Shown piece by piece: positions 50,801-61,407 of a stretch of DNA of 64,000 nt. A program made the translations under genes and the position numbers. Numbering within the stretch: the stretch's first letter is position 1; every line of letters begins with the position of its first letter. Below the pieces are notes generated by a model. It saw only the letters and a list, made by a program, of their open reading frames with translations, made no database searches and was not told the DNA's origin. This DNA comes from Clitoria ternatea (Eukaryota; Streptophyta; Magnoliopsida; Fabales; Fabaceae). Where the stretch lies: contig CM075669.1 of assembly GCA_037962975.1 (NCBI GenBank), forward strand, positions 110,810,501 to 110,874,500, in the 5' to 3' direction.

Positions 50801-51393
50801 AATTTTCCTTGAGAACAAGCAGCACATGAGAAATTCTTAGTTTGCATAATTTGTCTGCTGGACAAATCATGACCATTTGAATTCTTAACTATTTTTCGCA
50901 TCATAATTGATCCAGGATGGCCTAATCGTTCATGCCAGATAACAAAGTCATTCTTATTTGTAAACTTCTGGTTTACAATAACGTTTGTTTTAACTGTACT
51001 AATATAAGTATAGTACAAACCGGAGGAAAATGAAGGTAATTTTTCCAATATACATTTCTTATCAGAAATTAACTTTGTGATGTAAAGATATTCATCTTTT
51101 CCTTCATTTGTGGTCTCAATATGATATCCATTTCTGCGGATATCCTTAAAACTCAACAAATTTCTTTGAGACTTCTTAGAATATAATGCACTTTCAATGT
51201 GCAATTTTGTTCCTCCAGGTAACAAAATACTGGCTCTACCGGAGCCTTCAATTATATTTATACTACCAGATATAGTATTAATATTGGCTTCTTGTTTTAC
51301 TATATGGTAAAAATATTTCTCATTCTTGAGAACGGTATGAGTTGTTGCACTGTCTGCGAGACATATATCTTCGTCATTCACATGAGCATTCAT
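47889..51393 (-). pseudogene. pol of copia C (protease-integrase-RT-RNase H)
   Basis: An 885-codon frame (51393-48736) carries protease (CLADSATTHT), the GAG-pre-integrase HHCC zinc site (HERLGHPG ... CAAC), the integrase core with its D,D,E residues (HGDICGP, RLDNAGEF, NGLAESL) and RT (LMDVVVAYLYGSL, IAIYVDDLNIIG). Near 48820 an extra A and a lost codon shift the frame. RT continues in 48758-48462, then a TGA near 48460 (Arg CGA to TGA) precedes the RNase H frame 48440-47889 (GYADAGYLSDPHNGRSQTGY, CEDNAACI, VDIFTKSLP). Only two lesions separate it from an intact polyprotein. Confidence 0.93.
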
Positions 51394-51512
51394 TCTTCAT
51401 TAAATAAAATAAATCATGAGTAAAAATATAATTAACAATAATATTTAACAAAATTTTTATTGATAAAGACAAAATTTACAACAAAACAAATTACATGAAA
51501 CATTAAAATAAT

Positions 51513-52546
51513 TTATTTAGGGGCACTCCCTTCTCCAACCGAGTGGTCAATGTCTTCTTCAAGAAGAGTAAGAAAATCATCAACACTAAAATCAGAGAAA
51601 TCATCATCTATACCAGTAAAATTTGTCTCTATTATTTTCCCTTTATTTTTAAGGGATTTTTGGTATAGATCTACGAGATGCTTTGGTGTCCGACAAACTC
51701 GAGACCAGTGTCCCTTGCTACCACAACGATAGCAGATGTTTTTAGTTTGTTTACTATTTTGAGCATTTGTCCCTTTTTTCATATGTTCTTTATTTTTCCA
51801 TGTGAATGATGATCTCTTATCATTTCGACCATGACCACGGCCATAACCATATCCACGACCAATACCATGTCCCCGAGAATTACCTCGTCCACGACCGCGG
51901 CTATGGCCACGACCACGACCATGAGTATTATGATTGTGTGTTGCTACATTCACTTCTGGGAATGGAGCAGTTCCAGTTGGACGAGATTCATGATTTTGCA
52001 TAAGCAATTCATTATTTTGCTCAGCCACAAGGAGACAAGTAATTAATTCAGAATATTTTGTAAAACCCTTTTGGCGATATTGCTGCTGCAGGAGCATACT
52101 GGATGCATGAAAAGTGGAGAATGTTTTCTCTAATATATCACTTTCAGTGATCTTTTCTCCACATAACTCCAATTTTGAAGTAATTCTAAATAGCGCAGAA
52201 TTATATTCATTTACAGTTTTAAAATCTTGAAAGCGTAAATGCATCCATTCATAACGGGCTTTTGGAAGAATTATATCCTTTTGATGGTCGTATCTCTCTT
52301 TTAGATTATTCCACAAAACGAGAGGGTCTTTAACGGTTAAATACTCGTTTTTCAACCCTTCATGTATATGGTGGTGTAAAAAGATCATGGCTTTAGCTTT
52401 ATCTTGATTAGATGCATTATTTCCATTTTTAATCGTGTCTCCAAGACCTTTTGCATCTAAATGTATCTCGGCATCTAGTGTCCATGATAGATAGTTTTTC
52501 CAGATATGTCAAGAGCTACAAACTCAAGGTTGGTAATATTTGACAT
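51513..52546 (-). pseudogene. gag of copia C
   Basis: The start is MSNITNLEFVALDISG at 52546. One base is missing in an A-run at 52495-52499, after which the frame is open from about 52490 to the stop at 51513. It has a UBN2-type capsid domain (LKERYDHQKDIILPKARYEW, ITCLLVAEQNNELLM), a Gly/Arg/His-rich linker (about 51950-51820) and one CCHC knuckle (CYRCGSKGHWSRVC). The C-terminus is acidic. A stop and 119 non-coding bases separate it from pol. The single-base loss could be real or a homopolymer sequencing error. Confidence 0.88.
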
Positions 52547-53406
52547 ATTTATTTATATATAAGAAATTAAAACAATATATTAGATATCATTTCAAATGAA
52601 TAAATTTATTAATTATAAATATCTAATAATGGTAACAAGTCAATAATTATTATGAATATGTTTTATTTTTATTTAATTATAAGAACAATATTTTTTTATT
52701 TTTTTATTTTAAAAAAATAGAGTAATTTAAATGATCCGGTAATAAAGATTTACAATTTTTATAAAATATCATTCAAATACAAATGGCCTAGTGGTAGAGT
52801 GATAATTTATTACTGGTATATATTTATATTATAAAAGTAGTAATTATGAATGTAGAATTGTAGCAGGTAAGGTAATGCTTATAAATCAATTGTGTTATGC
52901 TGATTGCCAACGTGAATGATTGGTACTTTCAGGCCCATGAAGCAATAATGCCATGAAATAATTATAAAAATGCACAATCAGTAGCATAGCAAAGTTAAGT
53001 ATCAATTGGAAGTTATAATCACCAACGTACAATCAGTAGCATAGGAACGCAGAATCAGCATAGCAAAGTTAAGTAATTAGCAATTAGAATAGCAATTGGA
53101 AGTAATTAAAATTTTTTAGTTGAATCTTATCAAAATAAAATCTATTTTCAATGAAATCTCTTTATATATAAGTGTGCAAAGCAATTAGATAAAGTGGTGC
53201 TAAAATAATTATTGAAGCATACGGAAATGAATAGAAGGTATAAATAATTAACAATTAGCAAAGTAAAATTATTGACGCAATTTTATCAAGGAATAATTAT
53301 TGGCATCAAAATTAAATCACAGTAACATGAAATAATTATAAACAAAGAAAAAAAAACAAAGCTTAATATATAAATTTTAATATCGAATAATTAAGTATTT
53401 AATTTC

Positions 53407-53561
53407 TAGTTCTTCAGGAACTATCAATAAATATTTTAAGAATTCTTCGGGAATTCTTTTAAATCCTATAGGGATGTTCGAAATATAAGTTCTTTAGGAA
53501 CTTATTAATATTTTATACATCCTGCTGGGATGTGTGGAATATAAGTTCTTCGGGAACTTAT
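53407..53561 (-). promoter_or_regulatory. Six-hairpin array in the copia C leader
   Basis: Six short inverted repeats lie between PBS and gag: 53407-53423, 53438-53458, 53463-53475, 53485-53505, 53517-53533 and 53541-53561. Stems are 4-8 bp. Every loop is exactly five bases, and on the element strand every loop reads C-N-N-N-A (CTGAA, CCGAA, CTATA, CTAAA, CAGCA, CCGAA). Starts are 22-32 bp apart. This suggests an RNA structure, perhaps for packaging or dimerisation; the role is inferred. Confidence 0.75.
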
Positions 53562-53850
53562 TACAATATAAATATATATATACATATAATATAAATTGAA
53601 ATGAAATTATGAAAAGAAATTAAAATTCTGTGTTACCTTAAATTCAGTTGGTCAGAACCTCGTGCTGATAACGTGTTATAAATAAATGGAATTCTAAATA
53701 TAGAGAAAGAAATAGAGAAAGAGAGGAGAATTAAAGAGAGTAAAGAGTGAATGAGAATGGAAGAAGAAGTGTATTGTGAGTGATGCATCAAGTCCTATTT
53801 ATAGGATTAAGAGGGGGGACATCCATTATTAATTTATTCATAATATCTTT

Positions 53851-54182
53851 TATTTTATTTTCCTTTTCTTCCCTACATTGAAGCAAAAATAGGAGTTTGG
53901 GTAGGAGAATGCCTCAGACAAAAATTTAACGGTGTGATAAGGGGAATTTGAAAAATTCTTCTTAAGGGTCAAAAGCTAAGGGCCCATGTTGTTGCTAGGC
54001 TAGGTCCTAAAGAACAAAAATGACAATTGCTATCAAATTGAAATCAGGAAAAGTTTTGAAATTAAAAATAGAACATGGAAGAAGCACTGACATAAGTTGC
54101 AATACAACCCACCTCAAAATATACAGATTACAATAAGATAGACAAACAATAACCAATTTGTTTTACAACGAGAACTTACAAC
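53851..54182. other. Spacer, nothing recognised
   Basis: AT-rich flank between copia C and the CACTA-type terminus. There is no coding or repeat signal. Confidence 0.5.
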
Positions 54183-54380
54183 CACTACAACATTTTGTAG
54201 TTTAGGCCACATCAAACTAATCCACGGCTAAAAAAATGTGGCGTAAATGACCCAAAGACCACACTTAAAGTTTAAATACCAAACTTTAAAAAAACTAACA
54301 TAAAACTATGGCCTATTTTATAATAGACCACAGTTTATTAATTATAAAAATTTTAGACAACATTTTATTAACCGTTGCCT

Positions 54381-54414
54381 TGTATGTGTGTGTGTGTGTA
54401 TATATATATATATA
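54381..54414. repeat. Compound (TG)n(TA)n microsatellite
   Basis: TGTATGTGTGTG-type repeats pass directly into a TATATA run. Confidence 0.9.
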
Positions 54415-54699
54415 GGCCACAATTGTAACGTGATTTATTTTAAAAAAGACCACATTTAGTGAAACCGTGCCTACTGGAATAGAGAAAAATATGGCCCAAA
54501 GAGCCTAAATTTTAACATGCTAAAATTGAAAATTTTGGCACCTGAAAGTCCAAAATCAATAATGGCCCTACTCTAATTTCCTAATTTCTCATTCCATTCT
54601 TTCGTAAACCCTTTCCCCCCAAATCAGCACCGCTTCTTTTCTGTTCCTTCTTACGCGTCTTCCCTCCCCAATCATCTCTCCACTTCTTTAATTTTTTCT

Positions 54700-54946
54700 G
54701 CTTTGACGCGTAAGGTGTCTTCATTTTCTCATGCAAATTCTCGATCTGGCAGCAGAAATGGTTCATTGCATTACTCTTCGTCATGGCTCTCAGATTCTTC
54801 ACCCTCGCACTCTTCCTCTTCCCCACTCTCGATTCTAACGTTGCTCCTTCTTCCCTCTTCCTCTGCTTCCACAGATTCCTCCAAAGATGTCGAGGTTCTT
54901 TTCCATTTCCTTCCTTAGAGTTTGGTATTTATTTTGATTTGCATTT
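54700..54946 (+). other. Leader-like and signal-peptide-like segment, unidentified
   Basis: A CT-rich stretch is followed by an ATG (54783) opening MALRFFTLALFLFPTL, which resembles a signal peptide. The frame then runs through low-complexity sequence. It may be a third captured fragment, but I do not recognise the source. Confidence 0.25.
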
Positions 54947-55105
54947 TCTGGTGTTGGTAATATCTTGCCTCTCTAATCCATCCCCGAAGGTGCGGTTATT
55001 TGCAAAGTCGAACACTATGTCAGTGACTGTGGCGTCTTCGCTAGGTCCTCCGGTGACTACGCCATTGTCATCAACCATTACCCCAATAACGACACCACTA
55101 GTTAA
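54947..55105 (+). pseudogene. RPL8: 60S ribosomal protein L8 (uL2) gene fragment
   Basis: Read in the frame starting at 54947, the DNA encodes VGNILPL, a stop (TAA), then SIPEGAVICKVEHYVSDCGV and FARSSGDYAIVINHYPNNDT. This matches the central part of cytosolic ribosomal protein L8/uL2 (VGNVLPLRSIPEGAVV... in the family). Only about 50 codons are present, with one nonsense change and several substitutions. It cannot make a ribosomal protein. Confidence 0.85.
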
Positions 55106-55379
55106 TTTGTTCACACATTAATTTCCTCTGTTTCTTGAAGATTCCATTGGATTAGGATTTTACTGCTTAATTGTGAATTGCTTTGGAATTTGGGGTTTTC
55201 TGATTGAAATGTAAACTTGGAGTAGGGTTTTGTTTAGGGGAATTAGTCCTAAGTTGAATTGATTTAACATTTACTGCGATTTCATAGAATTTCAATTTAG
55301 TTCTTGAAATTGAATATACCCTTTCATTTTAGCCCTTTTTACTTTATATTTTTATTGTTATTTATATTTGAAAATGACT

Positions 55380-56235
55380 AGAGCAGAGATTATAGAGTAG
55401 AGACTGTAGAGCTTACCACCATTCCCTATGTTAAAGTAAGCAAACTCAAGTTCTGTGATTACTTGACATACTCTTTTTCCTCACATAACTTATGGTTTAT
55501 TGTTGTTAGCTTGTACTAGTAATCTTATATCCTGTTTCTATCATTCAATTTGTAGGGTCCTCAAGCTAGAGCACTCTATAAAGCAGGCTTACGTACACCT
55601 CTTGCAATTGCTGAAGCATCCATTCCTGAAATAATAAATGCGCTTTTTGAATCTTCATCATGGGCCACAAAAGGTGATCTGTGGTTTATGTTGCCTAAAT
55701 ATTTTTCTTTTGGTTTAAGTTAGATACTTTTTGTAGCTTGAGATCATATTGTTGACTATTCCTAGAAATTATATATGGTAAATTTGGATTGGAAGTAAAA
55801 TAACTGAATAAATCTTTGATGCCACACTTTATCTCATTGTATCCCTGAGGATATTTCAAGTGAAAAGCCAATGGAATGTGTTGTACTTTTAATCTGTCCA
55901 AGTTTATCTTTATATACAATTTGCTAGTTAAATTATTTACATTGATATTTTAATTTGGAGTATGTGAAACTGCTATAGATTTTTCATACATTGAGAGTTA
56001 ATCTTATTTTGTTGAAAGGTTCTGTGTAAAGGAACTTACAATTTGGTGTAGCAAAAAAGATAAAGAATGGTGCTCACAGAGATTGGAATTGTATTCTGCT
56101 GCGCCGTTCGAAGTACATGACATAGCCATCTATTGGCAGAACTTTCCTGTGTACTATATTAATCTTCCCAGAGATGTCTTGTTGTCTGGTAATAGAAAAG
56201 ATGACTGTCTATCCCTAAGCACATACGGTATAAGC
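55380..56235 (+). pseudogene. TEB: TEBICHI/POLQ-like helicase-polymerase gene fragment
   Basis: Three exon pieces lie in order. 55380-55435 has VELTTIPYVK after a small internal duplication. 55556-55673 encodes GPQARALYKAGLRTPLAIAE and continues SIPEIINALFESSSWATK. 56019 to about 56235 includes a TAA, FGVAKKIKNGA, then a jump to FEVHDIAIYWQNFPVYYINL. They resemble the helicase C-terminal region of plant TEBICHI (DNA polymerase theta type) followed by a later part of the protein. Introns remain, with good donors (AAA/GTAAGC, AAAG/GTGATC) and acceptors (TTTGTAG), so the copy was made from DNA. It is fragmentary and non-functional. Confidence 0.7.
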
Positions 56236-56367
56236 AGAAAATTTCATCTTCTAATTTTAAGTAGGATTTGGCTATTGTTACACATAGATGGCACATGATT
56301 AATAATATAATAGGGAAAAAATATCAAAAAGTTCACCTGGAATTTGAAGATTCAAATTCAGGTGCTA

Positions 56368-58000
56368 AATATAACATCTCGCCTAACTATTAGACTTAAA
56401 ACATACAATTAAAGTCAATTTAACGTAAAATATTACACCAATTAATAAAACACAAAATTTTTTTCAAAAATACTTGCATCCATCCTAGATGTCCCCACAT
56501 AACTCTGTGGGTCCCTTATAATGCATCCTAGGCTTGAAAGACCCAAAACTGCTCAAGGAAAATTTTTCAGTATGCCGATTCCTTATGCACCGCTTGGTAA
56601 ATTGAGTCAAATCAGAGTTATACAACTCCAATTGAGATGAGCTCACTTGGTACACCTCCGCAACTCAAATACCTACAATTGTTATAAAGAAGTCGAAAGC
56701 CAATTATGCACGTAAGACTACCTAATTCATGAATTTATAAAATCAGCCCTGCTGAAATTTTTAGCCTGAACACTTTGTAGTATTTTGGACATAACTCAGG
56801 ATATCGACCTTCGATTGTCTCAAATTGGGTGTCAAAACGATGAAAACAAAATTTTCTACAACTTTTATGAAGAAAGCAAAGGCTAAATCAGCTCACTTGA
56901 GTGAAAATTAGCTCTTTTAAGTGAGATTTTCGCTCAAGTGAGGGCTTGAGTGAGAATATGACAGTATCAAACCCTGATTATCTTGCTTAAGCGAAAATGC
57001 TTTCGCTTAAGTGAAATTTTGATAGAAACCACTCCTTTGGCACTCTCTTGAGCGAAAATATCCTCACTTGAGCGAGATTTTAACAGAATGTACCTCCAAA
57101 CTCATGTAAAGGCTCGCTCAAGCAAGGTTTGGCTTGCTTGAGCGAAAATGATAGCTCCCAACCTATAAATCAACTTCCCACCAACCTATTTTACCTGTTT
57201 CAACTTCGATTGCTACAAAAGTTCATGGGCACTATGTTTTCACCATTCTGGAGTTGTTAGCGTAGTCCGTTTGCCAAAATTCTATCGTATGAGAAAGATA
57301 TGCAAAAAAATGCAGTTCAACCACTTTATGCATAACACAAGCTTCTAATATATTGCCATTTCATTCCCAACTTAAATGTTCACACAAACTTATTACATGG
57401 ATATGGACCTATCGAGAATGTCTGGAGATCCTAATTCCTATAGACACACAAAATGACCGCCTCAGTTCTTTTAATAGCCAAAAATAGCCTATATGCCTAC
57501 ACCAATGCAACAAACTATTAATCCACTTAGGCACATCACCAATTTCACATCACATGTAGTTTCACAGCACCTGCCCATAACAATTATAAAGCTATTTTAG
57601 TCATGGCTTAAGCCTCACATTCATCATACACATTCCTTAAACATCACTTGCAATACAGAATCATATCTCATCAATTTTAATCATTCACACCATCACCTAT
57701 AATGTTATCAAGTTCATCCTCATCCAATTAAACATCATCTCATATTACTCTACCTCATCAATTCCATCAAATTCAATATTAGGGTTAAGAAAGTTGAGAG
57801 CAGGAAGCATAGAGAGAATTAAGAAGACTAAGAGTTTTTCAGAGAAAGAAAAGGAACACAATAAATGGGTTTTGAAGGAATGTTCAAATGAGAGTTTATG
57901 ATAGATAATGGAAAACTGAAACGGTTCAGAAAAATAGCGAGGTTCCTGCACATGTTTTCAGATTAATGGGCCATAACTATAATATGGTTACGAAAAGAGA
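56368..58000 (+). repeat. Gypsy LTR remnant with paired CGCTTGAGCG words
   Basis: It begins TATAACATCTCGCC, close to the TGTAACATC start of Tekay-like LTRs. Four pairs of CTCGCTTGAGCGAG-type words lie at 56892/56912, 56982/57002, 57043/57063 and 57113/57133, all 20 bp apart. The last word ends 17 bp before the TATA box (TATAAAT, 57164). A leader-like stretch follows. The 3' end is not clear; the sequence passes into the SIRE-like copia fragment near 58.0-58.1 kb. Orientation is inferred from the TATA box. Confidence 0.55.
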
Positions 58001-58139
58001 CATACCCAAATGATTTTAATCTCTCAGCATATTGAAAAACAGACTAAGTTCTTAATAGGTTAAGATAACATATAAGATACATACATCTAGACACAGACCT
58101 ACACAAATATTTAGAAAAACATAGCCAAACTTTAAACAA

Positions 58140-59744
58140 TATTTCTTAAGTTTAAATTGTACTTAATAAAAGCAAACCTGGCTTTAACTAATGGCTTGGT
58201 GAATATGAATGCCCATTGATTGTCTGTGTCAACAAACTTCATATCCAAAACTCCTTTCTGCATATATTATCTTATGAAGTGGTACTTCACTTTAATGTGC
58301 TTATTCTTTGAGTGTTAGATGGGATTCTTTGACAAGTTTATGGCACTTGTGTTGTCACAGTACACAGGGATCTCTCTTTCTTTGATGGAGTAATCCTCAA
58401 GCTGATACTTTATCCATAGAAGTTGAGAAATACAACTTGCTGCAGACATGTACTTAGCCTCAGCTATGGATAGGGCAATTGAATTTTGTTTTTTTGCTTC
58501 CTCTTGAGATTAAGCTGTCCTAAGAAATGACAACCTCCACTAGTGCTTTTCCTATCAACTTATCTCTTATATAGTCTACATCATAATAACCACACAAAGA
58601 AAATAAGTCCATTCTTTTATAAAACAATCCAAGGTAGTGGTTCCCACCAAATATCTTAGAATCCTCTTCACAACAGACAGATGTGATTCCTTAGGGTCTG
58701 ATTAATATCTAGTACACATACACGTACTAAACATTATATTTGGTTTGTTAGATGTTAAGTACAGAAGTAAACCTATCATGCCTCTATACAGAGTCTGATC
58801 AATAGTAGTACCAAACTCATCTTTACTAATTATGCAAGTGGGATGCATAGGGGTGCCTATTGGTTTTGCATAAGCCATTTTAAACTTTTTGAGTAGCTAT
58901 TTGGTATACTTCTGCTGATGGAAGAATATTTCATCTTTAGTCTGTTTGATCTGCAGACCTAGGAAAAACTTAAATTCATCCATCATGCTCATTTTAAACT
59001 CAACCTATATTATTTCTGAAGACTCTTTGCACAAACTTTCATCAGTAACACCAAAAACTATATCATCCATATAGATTTGCATAATTATAAAGTGTCTGTT
59101 AAAGCTTTTTCTAAATAAGGTAGTATCTACTTTGCCTCTAGTAAAGCCTTTTGAAATAAAAAGATACCGAGTTTGTCATACCAAGCCTTAGGTGCTTGTT
59201 TCAGACCATACAATGTTTTACTCAGTTTGAAGACATGGTTTGGAAATGTTGTGTTTTCAAACCCACGAGGCTATTTTACAAAGACTTCTTCTTCAATAAA
59301 ACAATTTAAAAAAGCATTCTTAGCATCCATCTGATATAATTTAATAATTTTATAAGCAACAAATGTAAGGAGCATCCTGACAGCCTCAAGTCTGGCTACA
59401 GGTGTAAAGGTTTTAGTGAAACCAATACCTTCTTATTGATTATATCCTTGAGCGACTAACCTTGCTTTGTTCCTTACCACTTTTCCATATTCATTAAGTT
59501 TGTTTCTAAAGACCTACTTGGTTCGAATGATTCCTTTATTCTTGGGTCTTGGCAGAAGGGTCTAGACTTTGTTCCTTTCAAACTGATTTAGCTCTTCCTG
59601 CATATCTATAATCCAATCTGCATTTTCCAAAGCTTTTGTTACAGACTTTGGTTCTAATTATGAAACCATAGTAATGGATGATTGACGAAGGAGAGTTAAT
59701 CTGGTCCTTATCCTAACAGCTTGATCCCTAATAATAAGGTCTAA
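58140..59744 (-). pseudogene. SIRE-like Ty1/copia RT-RNase H fragment
   Basis: Minus-strand translation gives RT blocks (RLVAQGYNQ, LYQMDAKNAFLNCFIEEEVF, LSKTLYGLKQAPKAWYDKL near 59.2 kb, FFLGLQIKQTKDEIFFHQ) and then RNase H blocks (SGGCHFL, FVDTDNQWAFIFTKPLVKAR near 58.2 kb). The codon pattern is that of SIRE/Maximus-type copia. There are many stops and frameshifts. The upstream part is cut by the gypsy LTR starting at 59745. Confidence 0.85.
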
Positions 59745-61407
59745 TGGATGGTGACGTGAATATTTTTACAATCGTGGTTCCGTCAAATTAGTACATTAAA
59801 ATTAATTAATGTAGTACTAGGGTGTCAACCTAGGTCGTTTTCTCAAGGATCAACACAAAAATTTAGGAAAAATCAAGTCTTAAACTAATTTTTAACAATT
59901 AAAAATAAAAACTCAACAACTAAATTTTTTTACAAACATAAGTTCAACAAGCATACAATTGGGGGGGTTTAGATTGATTTTTGTTGTCACAATTAAAATT
60001 AAAACAAAGAAAATATAGGATTTAAAATAATAAATAACAAGAGATTGATTTTCTTGGAGTATTGTAAATAAATTTATCCTTGGTTCACTAAAGATAATTT
60101 GTATACTTTCATTACTGTCAATTTCTTAGCTCAATTTGAATTAATCAACTAAGCATCTTTTTCAATTCATAATTCCTTTACTTTCATTTAAAAAAATGAA
60201 TATTTTAATCAAGCATCCTAATTAAGCAAAAGGAGTCAAGATCGTAAAATCTAGGAATTATTGAGCATATGTAAGAACATCGCCTACATACATAATCTAT
60301 TCTCATATTATGGAATTAAGTAAACCATAATTATTAAAAGTGATTATGAAAATATTCATTAAGCATGCATATTTCCTTAATCCATTCTAATTTAAAATCT
60401 TATTTTATTCCATTTGAATAATTAAACTGATTAAGCATACAAATTTAATTAAACAGAATGGAATTAAATAAGCAGAGTAAGATTATGAAGAAATAACAAT
60501 AACAAAAACATACTGTATTAAAAATAATGACCTCAAAATTACATTACAATATTCTCCAAGAAAATTAATCTAGGGGTTTTAGCCCTCCATAATTAAAATA
60601 AATTGAAAATAAAAAGAACCTAACCCGAAAATGAAGAACTGACTGGAAGAAGAAATAGAAACAGAGAAGAGGAAGAGGAAGAACGATGGTTTTTACAGGA
60701 ATTAATGTTTGATGCTCTCTCATGGTGCCTATTTATAGGAGTCCAAAAGCAAGCCAATGCCATAAATAATTTGTAATGGAAGGTGCACTCTTCAATTAAC
60801 AAGTCCATTGTGCTCCATTATCAACTTCGGTGCTCCATTATCAACTTCAGTGCCTTGCCCACCATCCAGAAGCTCGAAAACGTGATCCTGGGCCAATAAT
60901 TCACTCATGAATCGATTCAAAAGTGAAATGAATCAATTCATGTGTTCCAAATGCAATTCTGGCCTAATAATTAACGTGTGAATCGATTCAATAGAGGGAA
61001 GAATCGATTCAACCATTTAAAACCCGAATGAATCGATTCAAAGTGCTGATGAATCGATTCAAGCTTCAAAAATTCACATCCTGGGTGCATTAAACCGTAT
61101 GAATCGATTCAAGTGGGGGATGAATCGATTCATCCACCTGATTCTCCATTCTTTGTGTATTTTTCCACCCTTTTTGAGATCCTTTTGCATATTCCTTGAT
61201 TCCTTTGATCCTTAGGCACTTTGATCTTCATTTTGGATTGGAATTCTTGATTTCTTGGATCCATTTTCTTTTGGCACATATTAAAAATCAAATATTACAT
61301 AAAGCTCAAATGATGAAAATGTGTTAAAATGCAATTTATTACACACTAAGTGATGGCAAATTATACACATTTAAAGTGAAGAATTAAAGATAAATCATGC
61401 ATCATCA
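59745..61407 (-). repeat. 3' LTR of the right-hand gypsy element
   Basis: In plus orientation it starts TGGATGGTGACG and ends GCATCATCA, followed by the complement of a purine tract (AATACTCCCACACTT, 61408-61422). The minus-strand TATA box TATAAATA is at plus 60730-60737. Eight palindromic TGAATCGATTCA words lie upstream of it in element orientation. Confidence 0.75.
60908..61132. promoter_or_regulatory. Four pairs of the palindrome TGAATCGATTCA
   Basis: Word starts are 60908/60929, 60979/61000, 61029/61050 and 61100/61121. Each pair has exactly 21-bp spacing, with 50 or 71 bp between successive pairs. Two words carry one substitution. The DNA between words is unrelated from pair to pair. 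The cluster sits 170-400 bp upstream of the LTR TATA box. Confidence 0.85.

Larger units (their letters stand above)
47578..53845 (-). mobile_element. Ty1/copia retrotransposon C, young and nearly intact
   Basis: The 172-bp LTRs at 47578-47749 (3') and 53674-53845 (5') differ at about three positions. The TSD TCTTT is perfect (47573-47577, 53846-53850). The minus-strand PPT TAAGGAGGAG (47750-47759) and a PBS-type TTATCAGCACGAGG (about 53658-53671) are in place. Gag and pol are long, with only a few lesions. By LTR similarity this is the youngest LTR element in the window. Confidence 0.95.
54183..56300 (+). mobile_element. CACTA-type terminus with captured host gene fragments
   Basis: The left end is CACTACAACATTTTGTAG. 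It is followed by subterminal repeats of AGGCCACA, GACCACA and TGTGGC type in both directions (54200-54500), as in CACTA elements. Downstream lie a CT-rich leader-like stretch, a ribosomal protein L8 fragment and TEBICHI fragments with their introns. No transposase is seen, and I could not find the TAGTG right end before the LTR remnant at 56368. The right limit is therefore arbitrary. Confidence 0.5.

Noticed and set aside
54703..55121. A functional secreted protein gene starting MALRFFTLALF
   Set aside because: The frame runs into a ribosomal protein L8 fragment read in another frame, with low-complexity sequence between. It is better explained as assembled debris.
57745..57951. Small open frame on the minus strand with a hydrophobic stretch
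   Set aside because: No homology, and it sits in the leader-like part of an LTR remnant.
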